Source: an uncultured Nitrosomonadales bacterium
GTDB lineage: Bacteria > Pseudomonadota > Gammaproteobacteria > Burkholderiales > Gallionellaceae
NCBI GenBank assembly: GCA_903873725.1
Contig: CAIQPV010000086.1
Location: forward strand, 1-32,322
Length of the DNA: 32,322 bases
Reading direction: 5' to 3'
Made by a program: the position numbers and the translations under genes
Notes under the pieces: generated by a model
What the model saw: only the letters and a program-made list of their open reading frames with translations
Databases searched by the model: none
Told to the model about the DNA's origin: nothing
Part shown: positions 15,705-23,513 of the stretch, one piece after another
Layout of the letters: each line of letters starts with the position of its first letter
Position numbering within the stretch: the stretch's first letter is position 1

Positions 15705-15789
15705 GTGGGTTGGGTTAGCGGCTTTTTCGCGTAACCCAACATCATTAAAAACTGTTGGGTTACGCGGTGAAACTGCTAACCCAACCTAC
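15705..15789. repeat. 85-bp nested palindromic repeat
   Basis: Inner arms CGCGTAACCCAACA (15728-15741) and TGTTGGGTTACGCG (15753-15766) form a perfect 14-base stem with an 11-base loop. Outer arms GTGGGTTGGGTTAGCGG (15705-15721) and CTGCTAACCCAACCTAC (15773-15789) pair at 15 of 17 positions. It lies just after the PHP gene stop and may terminate or stabilise its transcript. Confidence 0.88.
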
Positions 15790-15792
15790 ATA

Positions 15793-16644
15793 TTATTTTT
15801 CCCAAGCCTGCCACACCGGACGGCACTCCAGCGGAAAATCGGGCAACCGTCCCAGATCGCGGTAACTTTCGCCCGGCCCGTGAAAATCCGAACCGCATGA
15901 GGCAAACAAATCAAATTCCTTGGCGTAACGGGCAAACTCGGCATATTGTTCAGGCGTGTGGCTGCCGCTTACCACTTCTATCCCCCGCCCGCCCAGGTCA
16001 ACAAATTCCCGCAACAACTCGCGCATGGTGGTAGTACCCATTTTCTTGCCCGCAACCAGGTAACGTCCCGGATGCGCCAGCACGGCCACGCCGCCGCTGC
16101 CTGCAATCCAGCCTACCGCATCCGGCAGGCTTGCCCATTGGTGCGGCACAAAACCCGGCTTGCCCTTGACCAGATAATTCTTGAATACACTTGCCACATC
16201 CCTGGAGTGTCCGCTTTCGACCAGAAAACGCGCAAAATGCGTGCGCCCGATAAGGGACGGATTATCCGCGTAACGATAAGCGCCTTCCAGCGCCCCGCCG
16301 ATTCCGCTCCTCGCCAGCGACTCTGCCATCAGTTGGGCACGCGCGCCCCGCCCGTTACGGATGCCTTGCAATCCTTCAACCAGAAGCGGAAACGCGGGGT
16401 CAATATTCAAACCCACGATGTGCAACGAACGAGTACGCCAAGTCACCGAAATTTCCACCCCTTTGACGAGTTGCATCCCGCGCCCGGCAGCGACCTCCGC
16501 CGCCTCGGACAACCCGGCAACATCGTCATGGTCGGTCAAGGCTAGAACTTTTACCCCGCGTTCTGCGGCGCGCCCGACCAGATCGGTTGGCGACAACAAT
16601 CCGTCAGATACTGTAGAGTGGCAATGCAAGTCATAATCCAACAT
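15793..16644 (-). CDS. PHP-domain phosphoesterase (RNase AM/YciV-like)
   Basis: A 283-residue PHP-superfamily metalloenzyme. Metal-binding motifs seen are HCHS (7-10), TDHDD (37-41), the E in KGVEISV, an internal AHPGRY and the C-terminal CGSDFHGPG. The fold and length fit 3',5'-nucleoside bisphosphate phosphatase/RNase AM (E. coli YciV), which removes 5' nucleotides from RNA ends. It could alternatively act on another phosphoester. Its ATG overlaps the rnfH stop by one base (TAATG), so it is translationally coupled to rnfH. The stop is followed by a nested palindrome. Confidence 0.9.
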   Translation of the reverse strand: MLDYDLHCHSTVSDGLLSPTDLVGRAAERGVKVLALTDHDDVAGLSEAAEVAAGRGMQLVKGVEISVTWRTRSLHIVGLNIDPAFPLLVEGLQGIRNGRGARAQLMAESLARSGIGGALEGAYRYADNPSLIGRTHFARFLVESGHSRDVASVFKNYLVKGKPGFVPHQWASLPDAVGWIAGSGGVAVLAHPGRYLVAGKKMGTTTMRELLREFVDLGGRGIEVVSGSHTPEQYAEFARYAKEFDLFASCGSDFHGPGESYRDLGRLPDFPLECRPVWQAWEK

Positions 16645-16952
16645 TAAGCTTCACCGCCCTTCTTCATGGCCTTGCCCTCTGCCGCGCGCTGGCGGCGAAC
16701 CTCTTTGGGATCAGCAATCAGCGGACGATAGATCTCGACGCGATCCTTGTCGCGCACCAACGTATCGGCCTTGCTCAGCTTGCCGTAAATGCCGAACCTG
16801 TTTTTGGCTAGGTCAATCTCCGGATGAATTTGCAGGACGCCCGACAGCTTAATCGCCTCGAACACTGTGGCACCCGCCGGAACCGGCACTTTGAATACTA
16901 TCTGTTCGTGCGGCAAGGCATATACCACTTCTATGTTAATACTGTCACCCAT
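16644..16952 (-). CDS. rnfH: RnfH family ubiquitin-like protein
   Basis: A 102-residue UPF0125 protein with a beta-grasp fold. The conserved parts are INIEVVYALPHEQ, VPAGATVFEAI and RFGIYGKLSKADT with RDKDRVEIYRPLIADPKE. Its function is unresolved; it is often found next to ratA rather than the Rnf complex. The ATG at 16952 overlaps the end of ratA by eight bases (ATGGGTGA), which is a convincing coupled start; a longer frame to 17000 would run inside ratA. The C-terminus is Lys/Arg-rich. No rnf genes are in the window. Confidence 0.92.
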   Translation of the reverse strand: MGDSINIEVVYALPHEQIVFKVPVPAGATVFEAIKLSGVLQIHPEIDLAKNRFGIYGKLSKADTLVRDKDRVEIYRPLIADPKEVRRQRAAEGKAMKKGGEA

Positions 16953-17376
16953 AAACTTTATCTGCACGGTGGACAAAAGCATCCACAAAACTATTGGCAA
17001 TGTAGTGAAAAACCGGCCCGAATACTTTTTCCAGCAACTTATGGGAAAACTCGTAATGCAACCGGAACTCTATTTTACAGGCAGAATCGGAAAGCGGCAT
17101 GAATTGCCAACTGCCATCAAGTTTCTGAAACGGACCGTCCTTAAGCGTAATGTCTATGCGATGCGGAACCAGACGCACATTCTCCGTGGTAAAACTCTGC
17201 TTGATATGGTGATAATCAATATGAACAGTCGCGTGGACAGTGTTCCCGTCCACTGAAGTGACGCTCGCCCCGCCGCACCATGGCAGGAACTGCGGATAAT
17301 CCGCCACACCGTCCACCAGGGCAAACATTTGTTCCGCGCTATACGGAACCAGCATCGATTTTTCGACTAACGCCAT
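16945..17376 (-). CDS. ratA: RatA-family START-like/CoQ-binding protein
   Basis: A 143-residue member of the polyketide cyclase/CoQ10 family (START-like fold). Typical features are KSMLVPYSAEQMFALVDGV, YPQFLPWCGG and the C-terminal FVDAFVHRADKVYG. E. coli RatA inhibits 70S ribosome association when overexpressed, while homologues bind ubiquinone in respiration; the native role is debated. The AGAGG Shine-Dalgarno lies inside the inverted-repeat end of the 17379-17578 element. First gene of ratA-rnfH-PHP and divergent from smpB, a conserved arrangement. Confidence 0.92.
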   Translation of the reverse strand: MALVEKSMLVPYSAEQMFALVDGVADYPQFLPWCGGASVTSVDGNTVHATVHIDYHHIKQSFTTENVRLVPHRIDITLKDGPFQKLDGSWQFMPLSDSACKIEFRLHYEFSHKLLEKVFGPVFHYIANSFVDAFVHRADKVYG

Positions 17377-17378
17377 TT

Positions 17379-17578
17379 GGGCACCTCTAAAAATCCGAGT
17401 TTCGTCGCCATGCTGCGTTGTTCACAAAAAATTACTTCTTGCATATAAACATATGCGGCGGCGCAATTTTTTGCTCGCGCCTTGCCTGCCATATAACCAG
17501 CGACTTGGCTATCGTCTTTTGATAGCTTAGTCGAATGGCTAGATAGTTCATCAGAAACTTGAATTTTTAAAGGCACCC
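17379..17578. repeat. 200-bp MITE-like element with 21-bp terminal inverted repeats
   Basis: GGGCACCTCTAAAAATCCGAG (17379-17399) faces CTTGAATTTTTAAAGGCACCC (17558-17578), imperfect inverted copies matching at 16 of 21 positions with all differences being transitions. The interior carries an A/T-rich block, a palindromic ATATGC-type stretch (about 17436-17455) and no coding sequence. It is a likely non-autonomous repeat family member; it occupies nearly all of the ratA-smpB divergent promoter region. The end nearer ratA reads AGAGGTGCCC toward the ratA start. Confidence 0.75.
17384..17388 (-). promoter_or_regulatory. ratA ribosome-binding site within repeat end
   Basis: On the minus strand AGAGG lies seven bases before the ratA ATG at 17376 and is the only good Shine-Dalgarno match there. 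It is part of the terminal inverted repeat of the 17379-17578 element. Confidence 0.6.
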
Positions 17579-17625
17579 ATTGCACAATCTGATTATTAAT
17601 CCAATGCTGGTAGAATATACGAGAT

Positions 17626-18075
17626 ATGAGCATCATCCAAAATAAAAAAGCATTCCATGACTACTTTGTCGAAGACCGCTACGAGGCAGGAATCGTATTG
17701 CAAGGCTGGGAAGTCAAGGCGATCCGAGCCGGACGGGCCAACCTCAAGGAAGCCTATGTCACGATAAATAATGGGGAATTGTACCTGTTCGGCTCCCACA
17801 TCAGCCCGCTCACTGCCGCCTCCACCCACATTCTTCCCGAACCGTTACGCACACGAAAATTGCTGCTCCACGCGGCGGAAATCAACAAACTGATCGGCAA
17901 GGTACAGCGCGCCGGTTACACCCTGATGCCGCTGGACATGCACTACAAAGGCGGGCGCGTCAAACTGGAAATCGGCCTTGCCAAAGGTAAAAAAGAGCAT
18001 GACAAGCGCGCCACGGAAAAAGAACGCGAAGGCAAACGCGAAGCGCAACAGGCGATGAAAAAGGAACGTCGTTAG
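17626..18075 (+). CDS. smpB: SsrA-binding protein SmpB
   Basis: A 149-residue trans-translation factor that binds tmRNA and brings it to stalled ribosomes. The OB-fold core is visible in [39 protein letters not shown] and LFGSHISPL, and the basic C-terminal tail (about 125-149: [18 protein letters not shown]) is the part that enters the decoding site. All domains are present. The tmRNA gene itself was not found in the window. Its promoter would sit at or within the repeat element upstream. Confidence 0.95.
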   Translation: MSIIQNKKAFHDYFVEDRYEAGIVLQGWEVKAIRAGRANLKEAYVTINNGELYLFGSHISPLTAASTHILPEPLRTRKLLLHAAEINKLIGKVQRAGYTLMPLDMHYKGGRVKLEIGLAKGKKEHDKRATEKEREGKREAQQAMKKERR

Positions 18076-18112
18076 CTCCAATCTACAAGACACTTTCAAA
18101 GGTCATGCGACC

Positions 18113-18129
18113 CCGGGCCAACGGTCCGG
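18113..18129. terminator. Hairpin between convergent smpB and CopD-like genes
   Basis: CCGGGCC (18113-18119) pairs with GGTCCGG (18123-18129) with one G-U pair and a 3-base AAC loop. It lies exactly in the 55-base gap between the two convergent stops. No T-run; termination role is possible. Confidence 0.4.
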
Positions 18130-18130
18130 T

Positions 18131-18580
18131 TCAGCCCCTGCCGATGATGGCAACAGCAATTGTCAGCAACCCGATAAAAAGATTCACCGCAACCAGTTTC
18201 CGTATGGTTACCAGCTTTTCCTCCGCCTGGTGCCATTCCTTTTCCTCAACCAGTTGATTGAAGTGCACGTAACAACCGAAAAAAATGTACACAAAAATCA
18301 GCATCATCACGATACCGGACAGCAACATCAGATGTATGAACCGGGGCATGGAGGACATGCCTCCATACAGGTAAATCATGTAGAAGCCGGTCGCCAGCAG
18401 CAGGAATACCGCCAGCCATACCCACTTGAAAAAACGATTGAACACCCTGTCCCACAGGCGCATGCGTTCCGGCAGTTTCAATAACTGTCCGATGCCGGGG
18501 CGCAGTACCATGTAGGCGAAGAACATCCCGCCTACCCAGATGACTACGGAAAGAATGTGCAACAATTTGTACAATGCCAT
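18131..18580 (-). CDS. Small CopD-like membrane protein
   Basis: A 149-residue inner-membrane protein with four hydrophobic helices, starting with YKLLHILSVVIWVGGMFFAYM (H8 and the WVGGMFF motif), as in CopD/DUF4149-type proteins. Histidines in helix 1 (H8) and in helix 3 (IHLML) could bind copper or haem, but this is inference. I chose the ATG at 18580; a longer frame to 18652 has a non-hydrophobic leader unlikely to be real. It sits between smpB and rnhB, 19 bases after the rnhB stop and on the same strand, so it may be the last gene of the lpx-rnhB transcript. Confidence 0.8.
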   Translation of the reverse strand: MALYKLLHILSVVIWVGGMFFAYMVLRPGIGQLLKLPERMRLWDRVFNRFFKWVWLAVFLLLATGFYMIYLYGGMSSMPRFIHLMLLSGIVMMLIFVYIFFGCYVHFNQLVEEKEWHQAEEKLVTIRKLVAVNLFIGLLTIAVAIIGRG

Positions 18581-18599
18581 GATTATTCCAATTCCAACA

Positions 18600-19178
18600 T
18601 TAAATTCCCCGCAACAACTCCCGCACCGGACGAAAACTTCTCCTGTGCACATCCGACGCCCCGTGCAATCTCAGCGCTGCAATATGCGCCGCCGTCGGAT
18701 AGCCCTTGTGGCCGTCAAAACCATATTGCGGGTAACGCTCATGCAGCAACAGCATGGCGGCATCGCGCGCAGTCTTGGCCAGTATTGAGGCTGCCGAGAT
18801 GGCTGCAACACTGCTGTCCCCCCGTACAATAGCACGGCTGGGCAATCCGGTATCCGGGCAATGCAAACCGTCAACCCATACTTCCTGCGGCCGCAGCGGC
18901 AGCGCTTCGACCGCGCGGCGCATGGCCAGCAGGCTGGCCCGCAAGATGTTGATTGCATCTATTTCTTCCACCGACGCTTCTGCTATCGCCCAAGCCAAAG
19001 CGTGCTGTTTAATTTCCAGGGCAAGTTTATCACGACGGTTTTCGCTGAGCTTTTTGGAGTCCGCCAATCCCTCTATCGGGCGTTTGTTATCCAATATCAC
19101 TGCTGCGGCATACACCGGTCCGGCCAAGGGACCGCGTCCCGCTTCGTCCACACCGCAGATGATCAGCTTTTGTTTCAT
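18600..19178 (-). CDS. rnhB: Ribonuclease HII
   Basis: A 192-residue RNase HII that nicks RNA in RNA/DNA hybrids and removes misincorporated ribonucleotides. The catalytic acids are D11 and E12 in the [20 protein letters not shown] block, a later aspartate in [11 protein letters not shown], and the DD-type site in SILAKTARD. The [14 protein letters not shown] motif near the C-terminus is diagnostic. The start ATG at 19178 overlaps the lpxB stop by four bases (ATGA). A long upstream extension of this frame lies inside lpxB and is not used. Confidence 0.95.
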   Translation of the reverse strand: MKQKLIICGVDEAGRGPLAGPVYAAAVILDNKRPIEGLADSKKLSENRRDKLALEIKQHALAWAIAEASVEEIDAINILRASLLAMRRAVEALPLRPQEVWVDGLHCPDTGLPSRAIVRGDSSVAAISAASILAKTARDAAMLLLHERYPQYGFDGHKGYPTAAHIAALRLHGASDVHRRSFRPVRELLRGI

Positions 19179-20332
19179 TTGTCTCCATTCAGATACGGCA
19201 GGATAGCCTTTGCCGCCTTGTGCGCAGTGTCCTGCCTGAGTTTGATGTGCATGTCGCTGAAGATTTCTTCCAATTCGGCTACAGCCATTTTGTCTGCGAC
19301 CAGATTGAGCAGCGCCTGCGCCAGATTCTCCGGCGTAGCATCCTCCTGCAGCAGTTCCGGCACCACGAATTTTCCGGCAAGGATATTGGGCAGGCCGACA
19401 TAAGGCAGATATTGCTTGCGCTTGCTCAGCCAATATGTGAAGCCCGGCATTTTGTAGGTAATCACCATGGGTCGTTTTAACAGCGCAGCTTCCAGCGTGG
19501 CAGTGCCGGAAGCAACCAGCACGCCGTCGGCGGCAATCATGGCATCGTGCGCATGACCGAACAGCAGGGTAATGGGCAAGTCCTGCGCTTCGAGTTGCCA
19601 CTGCATGTTCTCGAAAATGATGCGAGTTTCACGACTGACCAGCGGCACCAGAAACTGTGCTTCCGGATGTTTCAGCAAAATCAGTTTCGCGGTTTCAATG
19701 TAAGTTGCCGCCAGTTGCCGCACTTCACTCTGTCGACTGCCCGGTAAAAAAGCAAACACCATAGCCTGCCTGGAAATGCGCATCTGCTCGCGCATGGCGG
19801 TACGATTGGGCACCTCCGGCAACATATCCGCCAGCGGATGTCCGACATAAGTCACAGGCACGCCGGCTTTCTCATACAACGGCGCTTCGAACGGAAACAA
19901 GGCAAGAATGCGGGACACGGCGCGCTTGATTTTATGGATACGCCCGCCGCGCCACGCCCATATTGACGGGCTAACGTAATGTACAGTGGAAATGCCGTGT
20001 TTTTTCAGCGCAAGTTCCAGGTCAAGATTGAAATCCGGCGCATCCACTCCGATGAACAAGTCGGGCGGATTGCTGATGAGCTGCGCGCGCAATTTGCTGC
20101 GAATGCCAACGATCTCGCGAAAGTGGCGCAGCACCTCGACGTAGCCGTTAACCGCGAGCTTCTCCATGGGAAAGAAAATCTCCATTCCGGCAGCTTGCAT
20201 CTTCGGCCCGCCGATACCGATAAAATGTACTCCGTGCACAACTTCCCTGAGCGCCTCTATCAGGTGACTGCCCAAAAGGTCACCCGAAGCTTCGCCCGCC
20301 ACCATGGCGATGGTTTTAATGGGTTGCGACAT
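19175..20332 (-). CDS. lpxB: Lipid-A-disaccharide synthase
   Basis: A 385-residue GT19 glycosyltransferase that joins UDP-2,3-diacylglucosamine and 2,3-diacylglucosamine-1-phosphate to form the lipid A disaccharide on the inner face of the inner membrane. The N-terminal [17 protein letters not shown] and the conserved [16 protein letters not shown] and [24 protein letters not shown] segments are present. It follows lpxA after 174 bases that hold a palindromic repeat, and overlaps rnhB by four bases. Confidence 0.96.
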   Translation of the reverse strand: MSQPIKTIAMVAGEASGDLLGSHLIEALREVVHGVHFIGIGGPKMQAAGMEIFFPMEKLAVNGYVEVLRHFREIVGIRSKLRAQLISNPPDLFIGVDAPDFNLDLELALKKHGISTVHYVSPSIWAWRGGRIHKIKRAVSRILALFPFEAPLYEKAGVPVTYVGHPLADMLPEVPNRTAMREQMRISRQAMVFAFLPGSRQSEVRQLAATYIETAKLILLKHPEAQFLVPLVSRETRIIFENMQWQLEAQDLPITLLFGHAHDAMIAADGVLVASGTATLEAALLKRPMVITYKMPGFTYWLSKRKQYLPYVGLPNILAGKFVVPELLQEDATPENLAQALLNLVADKMAVAELEEIFSDMHIKLRQDTAHKAAKAILPYLNGDK

Positions 20333-20360
20333 GGGGAAAATTAACTCGAAAGAAGACAGT

Positions 20361-20489
20361 CAGCCACAGATAGCACAGAGTTCACAGAGAAAACCCGCTG
20401 CACTCTTATCCATTGAGATATCTCCCAACAAGTAATAAATAACTTGGCACCCCTGTGTCATCTCTGTGTCCTTTGTGTTCTCTGTGGCC
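20361..20489. repeat. CACAGAG-type inverted repeat between lpxA and lpxB
   Basis: GCCACAGATAGCACAGAGTT (from 20362) and its inverse, ending TCTGTGTCCTTTGTGTTCTCTGTGGCC (up to 20488), form a long imperfect palindrome. This is the widespread CACAGAG-type intergenic palindrome found in many bacteria. It splits lpxA from lpxB by 174 bases, longer than other gaps in the cluster. Confidence 0.75.
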
Positions 20490-20506
20490 TAATTCGCATT
20501 TAGAAG

Positions 20507-21277
20507 TTAGCGAACAATGCCGCGCTCGGAACGACTCAGAAAATCAACCAGTGCATGAAGTTCATGATGGGTGTCCGCCTGCTCAAGTATGGTTTCTTTC
20601 GCCTGTTCCAGCGACAACCCGGCTTTGTACAGGGTCTTGTAGGCACGTTTGACCGCCATTACCGCGCCGCTTGAAAAGCCGCGCCGTTTCAGCCCCTCGG
20701 AATTGATGCCGTGAGGTGCTGCGGGATTGCCCGATGCGGTGACATAAGGCGGAATATCCTGTAATACAACAGTGCCCACGCCGGTCATCACATGTGCACC
20801 GATCTGGCAGAACTGGTGCACCCCGGTAAAGCCCCCCAGTATGGCGTAATCGTCCACCACGACATGCCCGGCGAGTTGTGCATTGTTGGCGAAAATAGTG
20901 CGGTTGCCGATCTGGCAATCGTGCGCGAGGTGAACATAAGCCATGATCCAGTTGTGATCGCCGACGCGGGTAACGCCGACATCCTGTGCTGTGCCCAGAT
21001 TGAAAGTACAGAATTCGCGGATAATGTTGTGGTCGCCAATCTCCAGGCGCGTTGGCTCGCCTGCATATTTTTTGTCCTGGGGTATTTCGCCCAGCGAGCT
21101 GAACTGGAAAATGCGGTTGTGCCGACCGATGCGAGTATGCCCGCCAATCACCACATGCGGTCCGACCACCGTGCCTGCGCCGATCTCGACATGTTCGCCG
21201 ATAATGGAATAAGGGCCGACTTCCACATCGTCGGCCAGCTTCGCGCCGGGATGAATAATAGCTGTTGGATGGAGCAT
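20507..21277 (-). CDS. lpxA: UDP-N-acetylglucosamine acyltransferase
   Basis: A 256-residue acyltransferase performing the first lipid A step: transfer of a hydroxyacyl chain from acyl-ACP to the 3-OH of UDP-GlcNAc. The left-handed beta-helix hexapeptide repeats run from about residue 1 to 190, and the catalytic histidine is H119 in VHLAHDCQIGN. A helical C-terminal domain (about 195-256) follows. Length matches the family (262 in E. coli). It starts ten bases after the fabZ stop. Confidence 0.96.
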   Translation of the reverse strand: MLHPTAIIHPGAKLADDVEVGPYSIIGEHVEIGAGTVVGPHVVIGGHTRIGRHNRIFQFSSLGEIPQDKKYAGEPTRLEIGDHNIIREFCTFNLGTAQDVGVTRVGDHNWIMAYVHLAHDCQIGNRTIFANNAQLAGHVVVDDYAILGGFTGVHQFCQIGAHVMTGVGTVVLQDIPPYVTASGNPAAPHGINSEGLKRRGFSSGAVMAVKRAYKTLYKAGLSLEQAKETILEQADTHHELHALVDFLSRSERGIVR

Positions 21278-21287
21278 TATGAGTGCC

Positions 21288-21734
21288 TTATTTAGTCCGC
21301 ATGGTACACATCAGCTCGGCCTCGGCCGCAACCTGACCTTCGACTTCGGCCACCGCCTTGAATTTCCACAAGCCGCGCATGTTGCGCAGAATCTCCACTT
21401 TAAGGATCAGTTGATCCCCCGGGGTGACCGGACGCTTGAAACGGGCCCCGTCGATACCGACAAAGTAATAAACCGTATTTTCATCCGGTTTGGTGCCCTG
21501 GCTGCAGAACGATATCAATGCCGCCGCCTGTGCCATCGCTTCAATGATCAGCACACCCGGCATCACCGGGTGGTGCGGATAATGGCCGGGAAAAAACGGT
21601 TCGTTGATAGTGACATTTTTCAGCGCCACAATACTCTTGCCGGGTTCAAACGACAGTACACGGTCAATCAGCAGGAAAGGATAGCGGTGCGGCAAATGCT
21701 CCATGATTCCATGGATGTCCATTGGTGTGCTCAT
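21288..21734 (-). CDS. fabZ: 3-hydroxyacyl-ACP dehydratase FabZ
   Basis: A 148-residue hot-dog-fold dehydratase of fatty-acid synthesis that competes with LpxA for hydroxyacyl-ACP. Catalytic residues are H51 in [12 protein letters not shown] and E65 in [10 protein letters not shown]. The start at 21734 overlaps the lpxD stop by one base (TGATG); a longer frame reading to 21833 runs inside lpxD and is not used. It lies between lpxD and lpxA, the usual order. Confidence 0.96.
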   Translation of the reverse strand: MSTPMDIHGIMEHLPHRYPFLLIDRVLSFEPGKSIVALKNVTINEPFFPGHYPHHPVMPGVLIIEAMAQAAALISFCSQGTKPDENTVYYFVGIDGARFKRPVTPGDQLILKVEILRNMRGLWKFKAVAEVEGQVAAEAELMCTMRTK

Positions 21735-22774
21735 CAATCTTTTCTCCTCAAAGCTTCGATCTCTTGTTGCAGAATCCTGATTTTGCCGGCGAGTTCGTCC
21801 AGATGACGAAGATGGGACGCATTCTTGCGCCATTCCCCGTTCTTGCTGAAAGGGAACGTCCCGGTGTAGCTGCCGGCTTCACGTATCGATTTCCCAATCA
21901 AAGTGAAAGAGGAAATTTCCACATGGTCAGCAATCTGCAAATGTCCCAGAATACCGGCACTGCCGCCGATGCGGCAATAGCGTCCGATAGTCGTACTGCC
22001 GGCAATTCCCACGCATCCGGCAATCGCGGTATGGGCGCCGATATGCACGTTGTGCGCCACCTGAATCTGGTTATCCAGCTTGACCCCATCCCCGATCACG
22101 GTATCATCCAGCGCACCGCGGTCTATGGTGGTATTCGCGCCGATCTCAACGTCATCGCCGATGACCACACGCCCGATCTGCGGAATTTTCAGCCAACGCC
22201 CTTCGTCCATCGCAATTCCAAAGCCGTCCGCACCGATCACCACGCCGGAATGCGCAATCAGCCGGTTCCCCAACACACAATCGTGATACACCACCACGCG
22301 CGGATACAGGCGTGCGTCCGCGCCGATCCTGACGCCCTCGCCTATGCTGCAACCTTCCATGATTACGCTGCCTGCGCCTATGCTGGCACCGGCGCCGATC
22401 ACCACATGGGCTGCAACCTGCACGGAATGATCGAGCTGCGCGCCCTCCCCGATCACCGCGCTGGGATGGATACCGGGCACAGCTTGCTGCATTGGGTTCA
22501 GTAAGGCGGAAACTCTGGCAAAATATGCATACGGATTTTCGCAGACAATGCGCGGAATTTGTGTCGCAGCGGAATCTGCCTCGCCCAATATAATTGCTCC
22601 GGCATGGGTTGCCGCAAGTTGTGCACGGTATTTGCCGCTTGCCAGAAAAGTGATGTGGCCTTTCTTCGCGCTTTCCAGTGTAGCCACCTGGTTGACCAAT
22701 GTGTCAGCATCACCCAAGACACGTCCACCGAAACGTGATGCAATATCTGCCAACCGGTAGTTCACTTGTTCCAT
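21734..22774 (-). CDS. lpxD: UDP-3-O-(3-hydroxyacyl)glucosamine N-acyltransferase
   Basis: A 346-residue acyltransferase that adds the second acyl chain to lipid A precursors. The N-terminal uridine-binding domain (about 1-95) is followed by hexapeptide repeats (about 100-310) and a C-terminal helix. The catalytic histidine is H241 in [12 protein letters not shown], close to H239 of E. coli. Its stop overlaps fabZ by one base. The start ATG is 61 bases after the skp stop. Confidence 0.96.
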   Translation of the reverse strand: MEQVNYRLADIASRFGGRVLGDADTLVNQVATLESAKKGHITFLASGKYRAQLAATHAGAIILGEADSAATQIPRIVCENPYAYFARVSALLNPMQQAVPGIHPSAVIGEGAQLDHSVQVAAHVVIGAGASIGAGSVIMEGCSIGEGVRIGADARLYPRVVVYHDCVLGNRLIAHSGVVIGADGFGIAMDEGRWLKIPQIGRVVIGDDVEIGANTTIDRGALDDTVIGDGVKLDNQIQVAHNVHIGAHTAIAGCVGIAGSTTIGRYCRIGGSAGILGHLQIADHVEISSFTLIGKSIREAGSYTGTFPFSKNGEWRKNASHLRHLDELAGKIRILQQEIEALRRKD

Positions 22775-22835
22775 TCTAAAAAATCAGTCAGCCGCACTGC
22801 ACGCAGAAATGAGCAGGTCCCGTGACAAAACAAAA

Positions 22836-23339
22836 TTACTTATCGTTCGCCAGGAATTTGATCACTTTATCGGTGATGTCTATTTTGGGGTTGCGGTACA
22901 CCGCCTCCTGCAACACCAGATCGTATTTTTCGCTTTCGGCAATTTGTTGTATTGCCTTGTTGGCCAGGCCCAGCACCACCACCAGTTCTTCGTTCTTGCG
23001 CAGGTTCAAGTCTTCGCGAAACTCGCGCTGCAGACGTTGCAGGTTAACGTTCAGGTTGTCCAGTTCGCGCTCCTTGTTGCGGCGCTCGGCATCCGGCATG
23101 GTCATGCCTTCTTTGTCCAGATGCGTCTGGATATCCTTTATTTGCTGGGAGATATTCTTGATTTCCTGGTCACGCGCGGCGAACTCTTTTTCAATCTTTT
23201 TTTCTGCCTTCAAGGCAGGCACCGATTCACGAAGAATACGCTCGGTATCCACCACACCAATCCGGAAATCCGCGGCACCTGCCTGAGTGAAGGACAGCAC
23301 CAGCATGACAGACAGGCATTTCATAAACCAGGTTTTCAT
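22836..23339 (-). CDS. skp: Periplasmic chaperone Skp/OmpH
   Basis: A 167-residue periplasmic chaperone for outer-membrane proteins. Signal peptide is residues 1-22/23 (MKTWFMKCLSVMLVLS, cleavage near AGA-AD). The mature part starts FRIGVVDTERILRES, the OmpH signature, and then has a long coiled-coil (about 45-125) with the jellyfish-tentacle helices. The start at 23339 has AGGGAG six bases upstream; the frame upstream to 23477 looks like non-coding translation. It follows bamA by 174 bases. Confidence 0.93.
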   Translation of the reverse strand: MKTWFMKCLSVMLVLSFTQAGAADFRIGVVDTERILRESVPALKAEKKIEKEFAARDQEIKNISQQIKDIQTHLDKEGMTMPDAERRNKERELDNLNVNLQRLQREFREDLNLRKNEELVVVLGLANKAIQQIAESEKYDLVLQEAVYRNPKIDITDKVIKFLANDK

Positions 23340-23513
23340 TTTCGACTCCCTACCAAAATTAACGGGCATGGCAAATATGCCACCCATGATAATAAAACTC
23401 TCCATGCCCGTCTCTCCTTCCCTCACTTGCCGCCAGCAAAGGCAAGGCGGAGATTGCAAAGAACCAAACCGCGACAATCCATGCAGGCTGGTTATCGCCG
23501 GGCGAGTGTAACG

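Noticed and set aside
16644-17000. Longer RnfH start at 17000
   Set aside because: The extension lies inside ratA; the ATG at 16952 overlaps the ratA stop by eight bases.
17367-17636. 89-residue minus-strand frame between ratA and smpB
   Set aside because: It is a read-through of the 200-bp inverted-repeat element.
18600-19601. Long RNase HII start giving 333 residues
   Set aside because: The extra N-terminus lies inside lpxB and has no homology-like sequence; the ATG at 19178 begins the real [16 protein letters not shown] start.
21288-21833. Longer FabZ start giving 181 residues
   Set aside because: The extra 33 residues lie in the lpxD end; the ATG at 21734 overlaps the lpxD stop and matches family starts.
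23378-23513. Possible terminator stem CCGCC/GGCGG between bamA and skp
   Set aside because: Only five base pairs with a large loop and no T-run.
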